Below are positions 16,754-26,600 of a stretch of 64,000 nt of DNA, one piece after another. Position numbers and translations under genes: made by a program. The DNA comes from EW11 sp035765635. Its GTDB lineage: Bacteria; Verrucomicrobiota; Verrucomicrobiia; Opitutales; Opitutaceae. How positions within the stretch are numbered: the first letter of the stretch is position 1; every line of letters begins with the position of its first letter. Under the pieces are notes generated by a model. It saw nothing but the letters and a program-made list of their open reading frames with translations. It was not told the origin of the DNA and made no database searches. The DNA is taken from assembly GCA_035765635.1 (NCBI GenBank), contig DASTWZ010000006.1, positions 1 through 64,000 of the forward strand. The letters are read 5' to 3'.

Positions 16754-19522
16754 TTAGCGGGTTTCGATTTCTAGGGTGGCGGGGTCGAGGCCTGGGCTGG
16801 CGGCTTTGAGAATGACTTTTCCGGAGGCGCCGGGTTTGGCGCGAAGGATGGCGAGACAGAGGCCGTTGAAGGCGTTTCGCTGCGGAGATGGGAATGGCTC
16901 GAAACTGGTTTGATCACCGTTATCGGTGGCGACGATTTCGGCCGGACCTTCGACGGAAAAGGTGATTCGGTTGTCAGCGCGTGGCGCAACTCTGCCGTTA
17001 ACATCGACGATGCGCACAGTGACAAAACTCAAGTCGCGGCCGTCGGCGGCGATTTGCGTGCGATCGGCCTGGGCCTCGAGCCGCGCGGGCGCTCCAGCGG
17101 TTTTCATCGTGTCCGTGGCCCATTTTTTTCCATCGCGATAGGCCACGACTTCCAAGGTGCCAGGCTCATAGACGACATCGTCCCAACGCAGACGATATTC
17201 GTACTGCGCTTTCTTTTTTCGACCGAGCGATTTGCCGTTGAGAAAGAGCTCCGCCTCGTCGCCGGAGGTGAAGACGTGGACCGGCGTGACCTGCCCCACC
17301 CGCTCCGGCCAGGTCCAATGCGGCAGAATGTGCGCCATTGGCAGCTCCGGGCGCCAACGGGCTTGGTAGAGGTAAAAACGGTCCTTCTTGAAACCCGCCA
17401 GGTCGATAATGCCACAATACGAACTGCGCGAAGAATAGTACGGCGTCGGCTCGCCGAGATGGTCCCAGCCGGTCCAGACGAACTCGCCGGCGACGAAGGG
17501 ATGCTGATCCTGCGCGGCGAAAACCTTGTCGGGCGATTTGCCGAAATCGACCGCGTAGAGTTCATACGCGCTCACGACGTGATGCTGCTCGTCGCCGCCC
17601 ATCCCGGCTCGTATGGGACTGCTGTTGTCGGGCGTCACCGGAAACAAGTACGCGCCGCGCGTGCTTAACGTGGACGCGGTCTCGCTGCTCCAAATCATCT
17701 TGCCGGGAAACTTCTCGTGAAACGCATCGTAAAGCGGAGGCGTGCGCACGCGGTCCGTGTTGGCGAACATCGGCGTGTCGCGGATGCCCTCCCCTTGGTA
17801 ATTCAAACTGATCACGTCGAAGACCGCGGGAAACGGCATGTTCGGTTTCGCGAAATTCGCGGAGGCCGTGATCGGGCGCGTTGAATCTTCTTCGCGCACG
17901 ATGTCGCGGAGCTCTTTGGCGACCTTCGCGCCCTCCTCGCCCGTGTACTGCTCGCCAACTTCGTTGCCCACGCTCCACAAGATGACCGACGGAGAATTCC
18001 GATCGCGGCGGACCATGGCGCGCAAATCCTGTTCGTGCCAGTCGGGGAAAATGAGATGCAAATCGAGCGGCGTTTTCTTGCGGACCCAGACGTCGAACGC
18101 CTCGTCCATCACGAGGAATCCCATGCGATCCGTGAGTTCGAGCAACTCTGGCGCCGGTGGATTGTGGCTCATGCGAATGGCGTTGCAGCCGAGTTCGCGG
18201 AGCATCTCGAGCTGCCGCTCGGCCGCGCGGACGTTGAACGCGGACCCAAGCGCTGCGAGATCGTGATGCTGGTTGACCCCTTGAACGCGGATGTGCTCGC
18301 CGTTGACGATAAGACCGGCGTTCGCATCGAAACGAACGGAGCGAATACCGAAGCATGTCTCGCATACGTCGGTGACTTTTCCGTCGGACGCGACGGAAGT
18401 GACCGCCACATAGCGATGCGGTTGTTGGGTGGGCGGCGGTCCCCAGAGTTTCGGATTGGCCAAGACCACGGAACCCTTCACCTCCGTGCTCGCCGCGGGA
18501 TCGATCGTTGTAGTGGCTTTCTTGATACGCGCGACGGCGCTGCCTGTTTTTTCGCCGCGAGCGTCGACTTCGAAGATTTCCGTTTCGACGCTCGCCTCGA
18601 TTTTTTCTTTCGAGGCATTTTCAACGACGACCTGCAGCGCGATCGTGGCGGATTCGCGGGAAACTTTTGGAGTGGTCACAAAAGTGCCCCACTGCGCGAT
18701 GCGCACCGGCTGCGTTTTGACGAGCCAGACGTTGCGATAAATTCCTGCGCCGGGATACCAGCGAGACGACGCCGGCGGGTTGTCGAGTCGGACGGCCAGT
18801 TGATTTTCGCCGCCGAACTTCACGTACGGCGTGAGATCGACCCGCCATGATGAATAGCCATAGGGCCAGCCGCCGACGAGATGGCCATTGAGCCAAACCG
18901 CGGCGTAGGACATGGCTCCGTCGACCTCGAGGAAGATCGATTTGCCGGAATCGGAGGCGGGAATTTCGACCTTCTTTCGATACCAGCCGATGCCTGCGGT
19001 CGGAAGCCGGCCCATTCCGCCGAAGTCGCCCTCGACGATGAACGGGCCCTCGATGGCCCAGTCGTGCGGCAAATTGATTTTGCGCCAGCCGGCGTCGTCG
19101 TAGTCGTTTTTCGAATACGGAATTTCGCCCAGCGGTTCTGCGCTCGGGCGCATGTGGCGGCGGGCGGGATCTTTGATGAACGCGTTTCCGGTTGGGAGAA
19201 TCCAAGGCTTGAGAACCTGGATGGACGCAGCATCGGCCTTTTCGGCGTCCTGGGGTTTTGCGTCCGCCGCAACATCGCTGCGGTAGTCCTTCACCGCGGG
19301 GCGCACGTCGTAGAGCAAGCCGGCCTTCTCGGAGGCGTCGCCCTTGTGAAAGCGCCAGCCATCGTCGAGGAGAACGCGTTCGCGCGGGACTGCGACCGCT
19401 TCACTTCCACGAGCGGCGCTTCCCATGCTTCCCATGCACACGGCGGCGAAGAAGGCGGTGAGAATCTGTTTTCGAATCACGGTTTGAACGGCTTGACGCA
19501 TGGTGCGAGGAGATTGGTTCAC
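16754..19522 (-). CDS. GH2 beta-galactosidase, exported
   Basis: A 922-residue GH2 enzyme with an N-terminal signal-like helix (ILTAFFAAVCMGSMGSAARG). It has a sugar-binding jelly roll (about 135-275), an immunoglobulin-like domain, and a TIM barrel with acid/base Glu521 in WSVGNEVGE and nucleophile Glu614 in IWSSETAS. Further beta domains of the DUF4982 type follow (HVFTSGDEAELFLNGKSLG) plus an Ig-like C-terminus. This layout fits periplasmic beta-galactosidases of glycan-utilisation loci. An extra segment (80-135, ILPTGNAFIKDP) is common in such enzymes. The start is uncertain: GTG at 19522 lies in the U-tract of the preceding terminator; ATG at 19501 also keeps the signal. Confidence 0.9.
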   Translation of the reverse strand: MNQSPRTMRQAVQTVIRKQILTAFFAAVCMGSMGSAARGSEAVAVPRERVLLDDGWRFHKGDASEKAGLLYDVRPAVKDYRSDVAADAKPQDAEKADAASIQVLKPWILPTGNAFIKDPARRHMRPSAEPLGEIPYSKNDYDDAGWRKINLPHDWAIEGPFIVEGDFGGMGRLPTAGIGWYRKKVEIPASDSGKSIFLEVDGAMSYAAVWLNGHLVGGWPYGYSSWRVDLTPYVKFGGENQLAVRLDNPPASSRWYPGAGIYRNVWLVKTQPVRIAQWGTFVTTPKVSRESATIALQVVVENASKEKIEASVETEIFEVDARGEKTGSAVARIKKATTTIDPAASTEVKGSVVLANPKLWGPPPTQQPHRYVAVTSVASDGKVTDVCETCFGIRSVRFDANAGLIVNGEHIRVQGVNQHHDLAALGSAFNVRAAERQLEMLRELGCNAIRMSHNPPAPELLELTDRMGFLVMDEAFDVWVRKKTPLDLHLIFPDWHEQDLRAMVRRDRNSPSVILWSVGNEVGEQYTGEEGAKVAKELRDIVREEDSTRPITASANFAKPNMPFPAVFDVISLNYQGEGIRDTPMFANTDRVRTPPLYDAFHEKFPGKMIWSSETASTLSTRGAYLFPVTPDNSSPIRAGMGGDEQHHVVSAYELYAVDFGKSPDKVFAAQDQHPFVAGEFVWTGWDHLGEPTPYYSSRSSYCGIIDLAGFKKDRFYLYQARWRPELPMAHILPHWTWPERVGQVTPVHVFTSGDEAELFLNGKSLGRKKKAQYEYRLRWDDVVYEPGTLEVVAYRDGKKWATDTMKTAGAPARLEAQADRTQIAADGRDLSFVTVRIVDVNGRVAPRADNRITFSVEGPAEIVATDNGDQTSFEPFPSPQRNAFNGLCLAILRAKPGASGKVILKAASPGLDPATLEIETR

Positions 19523-19560
19523 AAAAACAAAAAAGCCCGGCGGATTTTTTCCGCCGGGCT
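19520..19560 (-). terminator. Intrinsic terminator between the TonB receptor and GH2 genes
   Basis: On the minus strand AGCCCGGCGG, an A-rich loop and CCGCCGGGCT form a 10- to 11-bp stem followed by TTTTTGTTTTTGT. It ends the receptor transcript, and its T-tract runs into the putative GTG start of the GH2 gene. Read-through or a separate promoter is therefore needed for GH2 expression. Confidence 0.92.
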
Positions 19561-19576
19561 CGAGACTGAATTCAGA

Positions 19577-22500
19577 TTAGAACTCCAGCGTGTTCGTGAC
19601 GAACCACTCGCGATTCGGAGCGATACGCGCGGCGGCCCAGGTCTTGCCGTCGGGTTCAACCGAGATCGGGATGAGCTCTTCTTTTCCGAAGAGATTGCGT
19701 CCGTTGAGCTGGATTTTCCAGGTCAGCCGCTTGGTGAGCTTCCGTTCGTAGCTGATCCACGCATCGAACGCGTCTTCCGACGGGCCGTAGAACGGCTTGC
19801 TCAGATCGAAGCTGGCCTGGCCGTTGGCGCCCGAAATAACCGGATAGCCGATGACCACGCGGTCCTGCCAGCGGTAGCTCGCGCCGATGCCGAGACCCTT
19901 GATGGCGCCGTGGGTGAACGAGTAATTCGTCACCACGTTGTAGCGCCACTTGCGGAGTTCGGAAACAGATGCGCCTTCCTGCAATTTCAACAACGTGTAC
20001 TGACCGCGCCAGTTCGCGTAGTTTTGGCGAACTTCGTTTGAAGCGACGTAGTTACCGTTGAACTGACGCATGTCACCGGCGATCCCTGCCATTTGCAGGT
20101 CCATGTACGCGACGAGTGAATCGAGATCAGCGCCACCGACGTTGGAACGAACCGCTTCGGTTTCGGATGCGTTGAACAGGAGACGCCAGTTGGGCGTGGG
20201 ATTCGCCACGAGTTCGAACTCGTAACCCTTCGACTGCGTGTCGGAGGTCACCGTCAAACCGGAGGGGCGAGTCGCCGTGTAGCTCGCGAGAGAGGCGATC
20301 GCCGGCATGTACTGCGCGGCAGGAATCGGCTTGCCGTCCGGGGAACCGTTGGTGGTCAAGGTCGCCGCGTACGTTGCGCGATCCGTCAGAGCGGCGAGCG
20401 TGGTCGGGGTGTAATTCCAGGCAGAGAAGAAGCCCTTCGCGTCGAGCGTCTTTTGGATATCGTTCCACGCGCGAATCGAGGCATCGCGATGGGCATCGGC
20501 TTCGGCCTGAGTTTCCAGCGTGGCGCCTGCGGGAGGCGTTGGGCTGCCGTTCAAGTCGGCCACCGGGCGGCCCGCGGCGTTGATGTAAGCGGGAGTCCAG
20601 AAGTAGCGCTGACCCGGGTTCTGCACCGTCTGCTCACGCGTGTCCCAGGTGTATCCGGACATTTGATACAGGAACACATTGCGGAACTTGATGCCTTGGG
20701 TGATCGCACCCGCCAAGCCAGTGAGGTCCACCGAAGTGCTGTCGTTCACGATACCGGTCTTATACTTGGTCACGCGGAACGAGTATTTGCCGTCTTTCGT
20801 GGACAACAGGACGCTGTACTCCTTGGTCGAGCCGGTCGGATTGGCCAGAGGCTTTCCATAAATGTCACGACGAATGTCGGTGACCTGGAAGTTGTTCGAG
20901 CGGTTGTAGGAGGCGCTAATGTTCAGCGGCAGAATATCATGGCTACCGAGAAGTTTATTGAAGTGCACCACCACGCCGCCAGCCGTCGAGTGATCTTTGA
21001 ATATCTGATTGTCGGGATAGGCGTCCGGCAGTTTATAGGTGGTCGGATCAAGGTTGAGCATGGCCCGGTTTGCAGTCACGGGCGCCGCAGTTACACCGCG
21101 GCCCTTGACCTGGTCATAGCGCCAACCGAGGGTCGGGACGATCGCGTCGTTCCACAGATAACCCTGCCAGCTTCCAGCCCACGAACGGGTCGTGCGCTGA
21201 TTCTTCTGCGCGACCGTTGTCAGACGCGGATCGGCGCCATCGGCGTAGACGAGCAGCTTGTCCACGACATTGGTATTCCAGCCAATGTAATTGGCCGGAT
21301 TCGAGGCCTGCGTCGTAGCGGTGGCCGGATCGAAAACCGTCAACAGATTCGACGGGACCGTCCATGGATCGGTCAAAGCGACGCCCGGTGGATTTAGGTA
21401 TGTCGCGTTGAACTGATAGACGTTTCCACTGTTCAGCACGATTGGAGCCGTGATTCCAGGGATGTTTGCGCCGGACGCCGAGCTCGCGCTGGCCAGAGAA
21501 GGTCCTAGATAAATCGCCGAGATCGGTGGACGATCTTTGAAATCCGACGAAGCACCGGTGGTCTGGGTCCAATAAGCGGCCCATTCCTGGCTATTTGCGT
21601 ACATGTTCCAGCTGCGATTTTCCGTCTTATAATCTTCATCGCTGAAGACGCCATTGAGGCGCTGGCGACCGAGAAGTTTAACGAGAAACTCGTTCTTGAA
21701 GAAGTCGCTCGCACGCAATTCGCCGAAGAGCGAACCGCGCAGGTAGCGGCGATCACTTTCGTAGGATGAGCCGCTGCCCGGACCTGCCGTGACATAGGGC
21801 CGACCAAAGTTCGGGTTGGCCGTCAGATCTTGGTTCGTTTGTTGAATATCGATCGTGAGCTGCGGATTATTCAACAGCTGTTGACCACCGCGGCGGTACT
21901 TCTGTTTGTCGTAGCTGACTTCTACGCCGAGTCGGTCGTCCCAAGCAGTTTGCGAGAAGTCGAGATTGTACGCTGTCCAGCGTTCCCACTCTTTCTTGGT
22001 CGGGCCGTCGATCAGGTTGTTATAGAAATCAAAGATGCTCGAATCTTGAAGGGATTGGTTGCGGTACTGACCGTACTGATAACCCGCAATCTTGGCGTTC
22101 GTCGCGTAGCTTGAGAGATTGGTCAGGTTGTAGAATTCGTTCGAGAAACGCTGACCGATGAGGCTGTTGCCTGAGCCACGGTTTTTACCGGCGTTGTCCA
22201 AAGCGCCGGCGTTCACGTAACCGCCGTAGATCTGGTACAGTTTGTTCGTCGTTCCATCGATAAACCAGATCGGCTGCTGCTGATTGCCGTAGGCGCTGAG
22301 CCAGGGATTGAGGGACGCAGGGTTTGCGCCGGGAGCATACGGGTCGGTGATGGACAACTTGCCCATGCCACCATTCATGCTGGTCGTGTCGACCGGGCGG
22401 AACCAAGCTGAGATGCTATCCGTCGGGGGGGTGATGCGCGGACGATTCGCGCTGATGTCGCCGTGCTCATACTTGGCTTTGAAGCTGGTATGGAAGGCGC

Positions 22501-23287
22501 GATTTTTGAAGAGATCCGGATCGAAACGAATCGCGGCAAATTCGCGCTTCGTGTGCTGAAAAGCGGGATCCTGTTGATACTTTTCTTCGCTCCAGAGGCC
22601 GTCGACGCGCACGGCGAGCACGTTCTTGATCAGCTCCTGATTGAGATCGAGGCTGGCGCGCTGCGTGCCGTAGGAACCGAAGCGATACTCGACATTGCCG
22701 AGATTACGGAACGTGGCGTTATTGATCGACGCGTTCACGATACCCGCCGGACTTCCGAGACCGAAGAGGATTGAGTTCGGTCCGCGCTGGATGTCGACGC
22801 GGTCAACGTTGTAAGAATCCCAAGGGATGTCGGTGACAAAGAAGTCGCGGGTGTTGTCGGCAGTAGCCAAACCGCGAACGCGATTGTTGAGGTTCGGGTT
22901 ACGAAGCACAGCGGTTTCATCAACCCCCGTTGCATTGCCGAGACCAGCATAGGTGCCGCGAGTGCCCGCGACTTCGGCGTTCGGCGTGTATTGAAGGAGC
23001 GTGGCGCTATCCGTCGCACCGATGTCCGTCATGAATTCCTTCGTGACGACGGAGATGGAGGACGCGACGTCCTTCAGGTCGGTACGAATGCGAGTGCCCG
23101 CCAGGGTTTCGGTGGCGGCGTAGCCGGTGTCTTTCGCACTGCTCACCTCGAAGGGCGACAGGGTAATTATCTCTTCCTCACTCGAGTTGCTGCCAGTGGC
23201 ATTGCTCGGTGCGGTCTGAGCGAGCGCTAACTGGCACACGGAAGCCGTGGCGAGTAACAGCGCGGTTTTAGGGGACGGTTTCTTCAT
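19577..23287 (-). CDS. TonB-dependent outer-membrane receptor (glycan uptake), copy 1
   Basis: A 1236-residue receptor. It has a signal peptide (MKKPSPKTALLLATASVCQLALA), then the lineage-typical EEEIITLSPFEVSS segment, the plug domain opening TLAGTRIRTDLKDVASSISV, the plug signature VDIQRGPNSILFGLGSPAGI, and a large barrel ending in NTLEF with terminal Phe for outer-membrane assembly. No STN signalling domain or carboxypeptidase-like N-domain is present. These receptors import oligosaccharides with TonB/ExbBD energy. No SusD partner is encoded, as usual in this phylum. Start MKKPSP gives the best signal peptide. Third-position base use looks less GC-rich than in neighbouring genes. Confidence 0.93.
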   Translation of the reverse strand: MKKPSPKTALLLATASVCQLALAQTAPSNATGSNSSEEEIITLSPFEVSSAKDTGYAATETLAGTRIRTDLKDVASSISVVTKEFMTDIGATDSATLLQYTPNAEVAGTRGTYAGLGNATGVDETAVLRNPNLNNRVRGLATADNTRDFFVTDIPWDSYNVDRVDIQRGPNSILFGLGSPAGIVNASINNATFRNLGNVEYRFGSYGTQRASLDLNQELIKNVLAVRVDGLWSEEKYQQDPAFQHTKREFAAIRFDPDLFKNRAFHTSFKAKYEHGDISANRPRITPPTDSISAWFRPVDTTSMNGGMGKLSITDPYAPGANPASLNPWLSAYGNQQQPIWFIDGTTNKLYQIYGGYVNAGALDNAGKNRGSGNSLIGQRFSNEFYNLTNLSSYATNAKIAGYQYGQYRNQSLQDSSIFDFYNNLIDGPTKKEWERWTAYNLDFSQTAWDDRLGVEVSYDKQKYRRGGQQLLNNPQLTIDIQQTNQDLTANPNFGRPYVTAGPGSGSSYESDRRYLRGSLFGELRASDFFKNEFLVKLLGRQRLNGVFSDEDYKTENRSWNMYANSQEWAAYWTQTTGASSDFKDRPPISAIYLGPSLASASSASGANIPGITAPIVLNSGNVYQFNATYLNPPGVALTDPWTVPSNLLTVFDPATATTQASNPANYIGWNTNVVDKLLVYADGADPRLTTVAQKNQRTTRSWAGSWQGYLWNDAIVPTLGWRYDQVKGRGVTAAPVTANRAMLNLDPTTYKLPDAYPDNQIFKDHSTAGGVVVHFNKLLGSHDILPLNISASYNRSNNFQVTDIRRDIYGKPLANPTGSTKEYSVLLSTKDGKYSFRVTKYKTGIVNDSTSVDLTGLAGAITQGIKFRNVFLYQMSGYTWDTREQTVQNPGQRYFWTPAYINAAGRPVADLNGSPTPPAGATLETQAEADAHRDASIRAWNDIQKTLDAKGFFSAWNYTPTTLAALTDRATYAATLTTNGSPDGKPIPAAQYMPAIASLASYTATRPSGLTVTSDTQSKGYEFELVANPTPNWRLLFNASETEAVRSNVGGADLDSLVAYMDLQMAGIAGDMRQFNGNYVASNEVRQNYANWRGQYTLLKLQEGASVSELRKWRYNVVTNYSFTHGAIKGLGIGASYRWQDRVVIGYPVISGANGQASFDLSKPFYGPSEDAFDAWISYERKLTKRLTWKIQLNGRNLFGKEELIPISVEPDGKTWAAARIAPNREWFVTNTLEF

Positions 23288-23617
23288 TTTTGCGGTTAGG
23301 TCTGCTGACGGCTCAGCCACGGGGAGTGAACGGGCCGTATCTCTTGGGGGGAATAGGCAGATATGCCAATGAACCGGCTGGACCAGGGGGAACAGGCCGG
23401 TACTGGGTTGAAACCCAACCGCACTACCAGCCGCAATGGGGTGTCCGTTCTGACTTTAGAACGCGCAAGTAGTTGATCTGTTGGGTACTGAAAAAGCGAA
23501 ATCCGCCCTGTCAACTAGGGCGGACGATGAAACACGAGGCATTTACCGGCGGCTCGCTTAATGCCCGCGAATCGAGCGACTCGCGGGCGCAGCGCGCAGA
23601 GCGGGCAAAACGCGCGC
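23288..23617. other. Intergenic region between the two receptor genes
   Basis: These 330 bases hold the terminator of the upstream receptor (listed separately), a second 8-bp hairpin GCCCGCGA / TCGCGGGC at 23563-23588, and presumably the promoter of the downstream receptor. A 14-bp palindrome TGGGTT-GA-AACCCA lies at 23404-23417 and could be an operator, though it lacks the central CG of classic LacI sites. No coding sequence is supported. Confidence 0.5.
23491..23524 (-). terminator. Intrinsic terminator of the second TonB receptor gene
   Basis: On the minus strand TCCGCCCT, a seven-base loop and AGGGCGGA form a perfect 8-bp stem followed by TTTCGCTTTTT. It lies about 95 bases after the stop of the receptor gene at 23618. 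Confidence 0.75.
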
Positions 23618-26600
23618 TCAGAATTCCAGCGTGTTCGTGAGCGCGATGGTCCGAGGCTCGGGGATGCGGTATCCCGCAGGCGTGCCGTCGGGCTGTACGG
23701 TCACCGGAATCAGATCATCCTTTGCGAAGACATTGCGCACGTTGAGCTGGGTGCGCCAGGTGAACTTGCGGAAGAACTTCCAGTTATAGCCGACCCACAG
23801 ATCCACGATGGTTTCCGTCTCTCCTTTGTAGGGATTCGCCACGTCGAAATAGGCGTTCACGCCGTCGGCCTCCATTTTCACCGGGGTGCCGGTGTTGCTC
23901 CGGTCGGACCAGCGCACGGCGCCGCCGATGTTGGCGTGGCGCAAGGGTCCGCTCTGGAAGGCATAGTTCGCCACCGCGCTGAAATGCCACGGCTTCAACT
24001 CGGCGACAGTCATGCCGGCGCTGCGTTGTTGAAACAGAATGTTCGCCATGACGTTCTTGTAGAGATTGCGCACGGTGTCGCCGTTGTGGCCCGGATAATC
24101 CGTGGAGTTGCCCTCGCCGTCGCTCTCGGCGCTCACGCGCATGTCGCCGGCCGGACCCTGGAAAAACTCCCAGCGTTCCGTGGCCCACTTGACGAAACTC
24201 GGCGCGAGATTTTCGCGGGCGGCGTTCACTTTCGAAACCATGATGGTCAGATCCAGCCCCTTGATCGGCGTCGCGGTCAGTTCGAATTCGTCGCCGGTCG
24301 AGATTTGGTCCTGCGTCACCGTCACACCGGGATTGTTGCTGTAAACACCGCCGGGCGGCTGCGCGGGATTCGCGGCGAAGGCAGCGGCGTATGCAGCATC
24401 TGAATACAGGCTCAGTCCCCAAATATCTTGAAACGTCTGCGGCACCGGAGCGGACGCCCACGCGGCGATGGAGGCTTGTTCTTTCGCGAACGTGTCGTCG
24501 ATTTCCTGTTGGGTGTACGTGTACGTCGCGCCGCTTTGCTTCAATGGTCCATCGGGGCGCCAGGTCAGCGGCTGACCCGACGACGTGATGCCGTAGATTT
24601 TTCCGGAGAATTGTCCTTTGCCGGGGTTATCACGGTAGTCGTGCATGGCGGCCTGGCCGAAGGCTTCGGAATGGCCGATCTCGAATTGCGCGCTGCCGAT
24701 CGCGGACGAATTGATGTTCGTCGCGGCGGTTTTGAAATGCGCCCAGCGGAAGGAGATTTTGTCGTCCAGCGCCGAGATGCGCACGCCGTACTCGCGCGTG
24801 GTCCCCTGCGGATTCGGTATTGGAGAACCCACTACATCTACCCGCCCCGGCTGAGCCTGGATGTTTTCCGAGCGATTATAGAACGGGCTGACGTCGAGTC
24901 CGAACGGCAGGTGGTTGCGAAGAAACTGCGGCGTATGTCCGACAATGCTGAAAGTGCGCGAATTCGCCGTCGTGCTGGTCAATCCTTTCTGCGGGCTGAT
25001 CTCGGCTTTACTCTTCGGCAGCTCGTACGCGACGGTGTCCAGTCCGTAAACGGCTTGATTCGGACCGAGCGGAGCTTTGACGAAACGATTGTCGTCAGCG
25101 TCGTGGCGCAGGCCGATCATCGGGACAATATTTCCGCCGAACCAATAGCCCTGCCAGACGAACGCGCGCGATTTCACAATATCGTTCACACGCGTGGCGG
25201 CGGTGTATTCACGCTTCGCGTCGTCGGAAATCGCGTCGTTGTCCAACAGCGCGAGTGGAATCGACACGAACGTCTTCGTGACGTTGTTGTAGACATTCAC
25301 CGTGCCGCCAGTGACAGGATAGATCGTCTCCTTGACGCCACTCAGATTGAGACCCGACGCAGACGCGCGGCTGTTGGCGCCGAGCAGCGAGTCACCGAGG
25401 TAAATATAGAGATTATTATCCTTGCTGGCGGACCCGACGGAGTTGGACGCATTGGGCGCGAACGATTGGTCGAGGTGCCAGCGAATCCAGCGCCGCGAGT
25501 CCGTGTCGTTTTCCTGCCGTGAGAGCAGGCCTGTGAAATTATTGCGGCCGAAAATTTTCGTGACCCACGAATCGCGCGACATGAAGTCGGCGAAATTCAG
25601 TTCCGCGAAACCCTGTGCGCGCATGGCTTTCGTGTCGCGGTTGGTGAAATTTCCCACGCCGCCGGAACCGCCGTTGGCGATGATCATCGGCCGGCCCGCG
25701 CCGGGATTGGGCGAGCCATCGGGCAGCGTGCGGCTCAGGTCGATCGTTATGTTGGCTGCGTCCTGCGACAGGAAATTGTAATTTCCCGAGCGCACGAACT
25801 GCTTGTCGTAGGCCAGTTCAAATCCGGCGCGATTGTCCCAGAACGTCTGCGAAAGCGTGAAATTCGACGCGTGAAATTTCGTGTATTCCTGCTTGTTCGG
25901 ACCTTCGAGCAGGTTGTCGTAGAAATTGAAAATCGACGGATCGGTCAGAGATTTCGATTTCCACGCGCCGAGTTTTCGCGCGGCACGATCGGTCTCGGTC
26001 ACGAGCGGCAAATTTCCGCGATATGTGCCGTAGTCGACAATGCCGCGCACCGGATTCGCCACGCTGTACGGCGAGGGCAGCGCACCGGAGGCGGGCCAGG
26101 ATTTGGCGGAGCCGGGGAAACTGATCGTCGGTTTTCCGTCGACGTATTCCGTGACGATGCCGCCGAAGACGCGATTGCCTGGAGTGCCGAGCCATGGATT
26201 CGGTCCTGACGCGCCGGTGGTCACCGCGGGGTAGATATCATAGGTTAACCGTTGACCCGAATTAGCCGGATCGGCGAAAGCCGGGTCGGTGAACCACGGC
26301 GTTATCATATCGCCTGGAGGTGAGCCACGCGGCGCGTTGCCTACGATGCTGCCGGTTTCGTAGTTCGCGGTGATCGAGGTGTGCGCGGAGCCGTGGTTCA
26401 AAAAGGACGGATCCCACTTTACTGTACCGTAGACGCGCTTGCTGGTCTTGTACGCGGGATCCTGGCGGTATTTCGTTTCGTCGTCGACCGCGTCGAGACG
26501 GATCGCGAGTTCCTTCTTGAGCAGCACCTTGTTCAGGTCGGCCGAGGTGCGGACCGTGCCGAAACTTCCGATCGTGTTCTGGATCTTGTTCGAGTCCTTG

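Noticed and set aside
23404..23417. TGGGTT-GA-AACCCA palindrome as a LacI operator
   Set aside because: It lacks the central CG and was seen only once in the window, so it is mentioned within the intergenic entry but not called as an operator.
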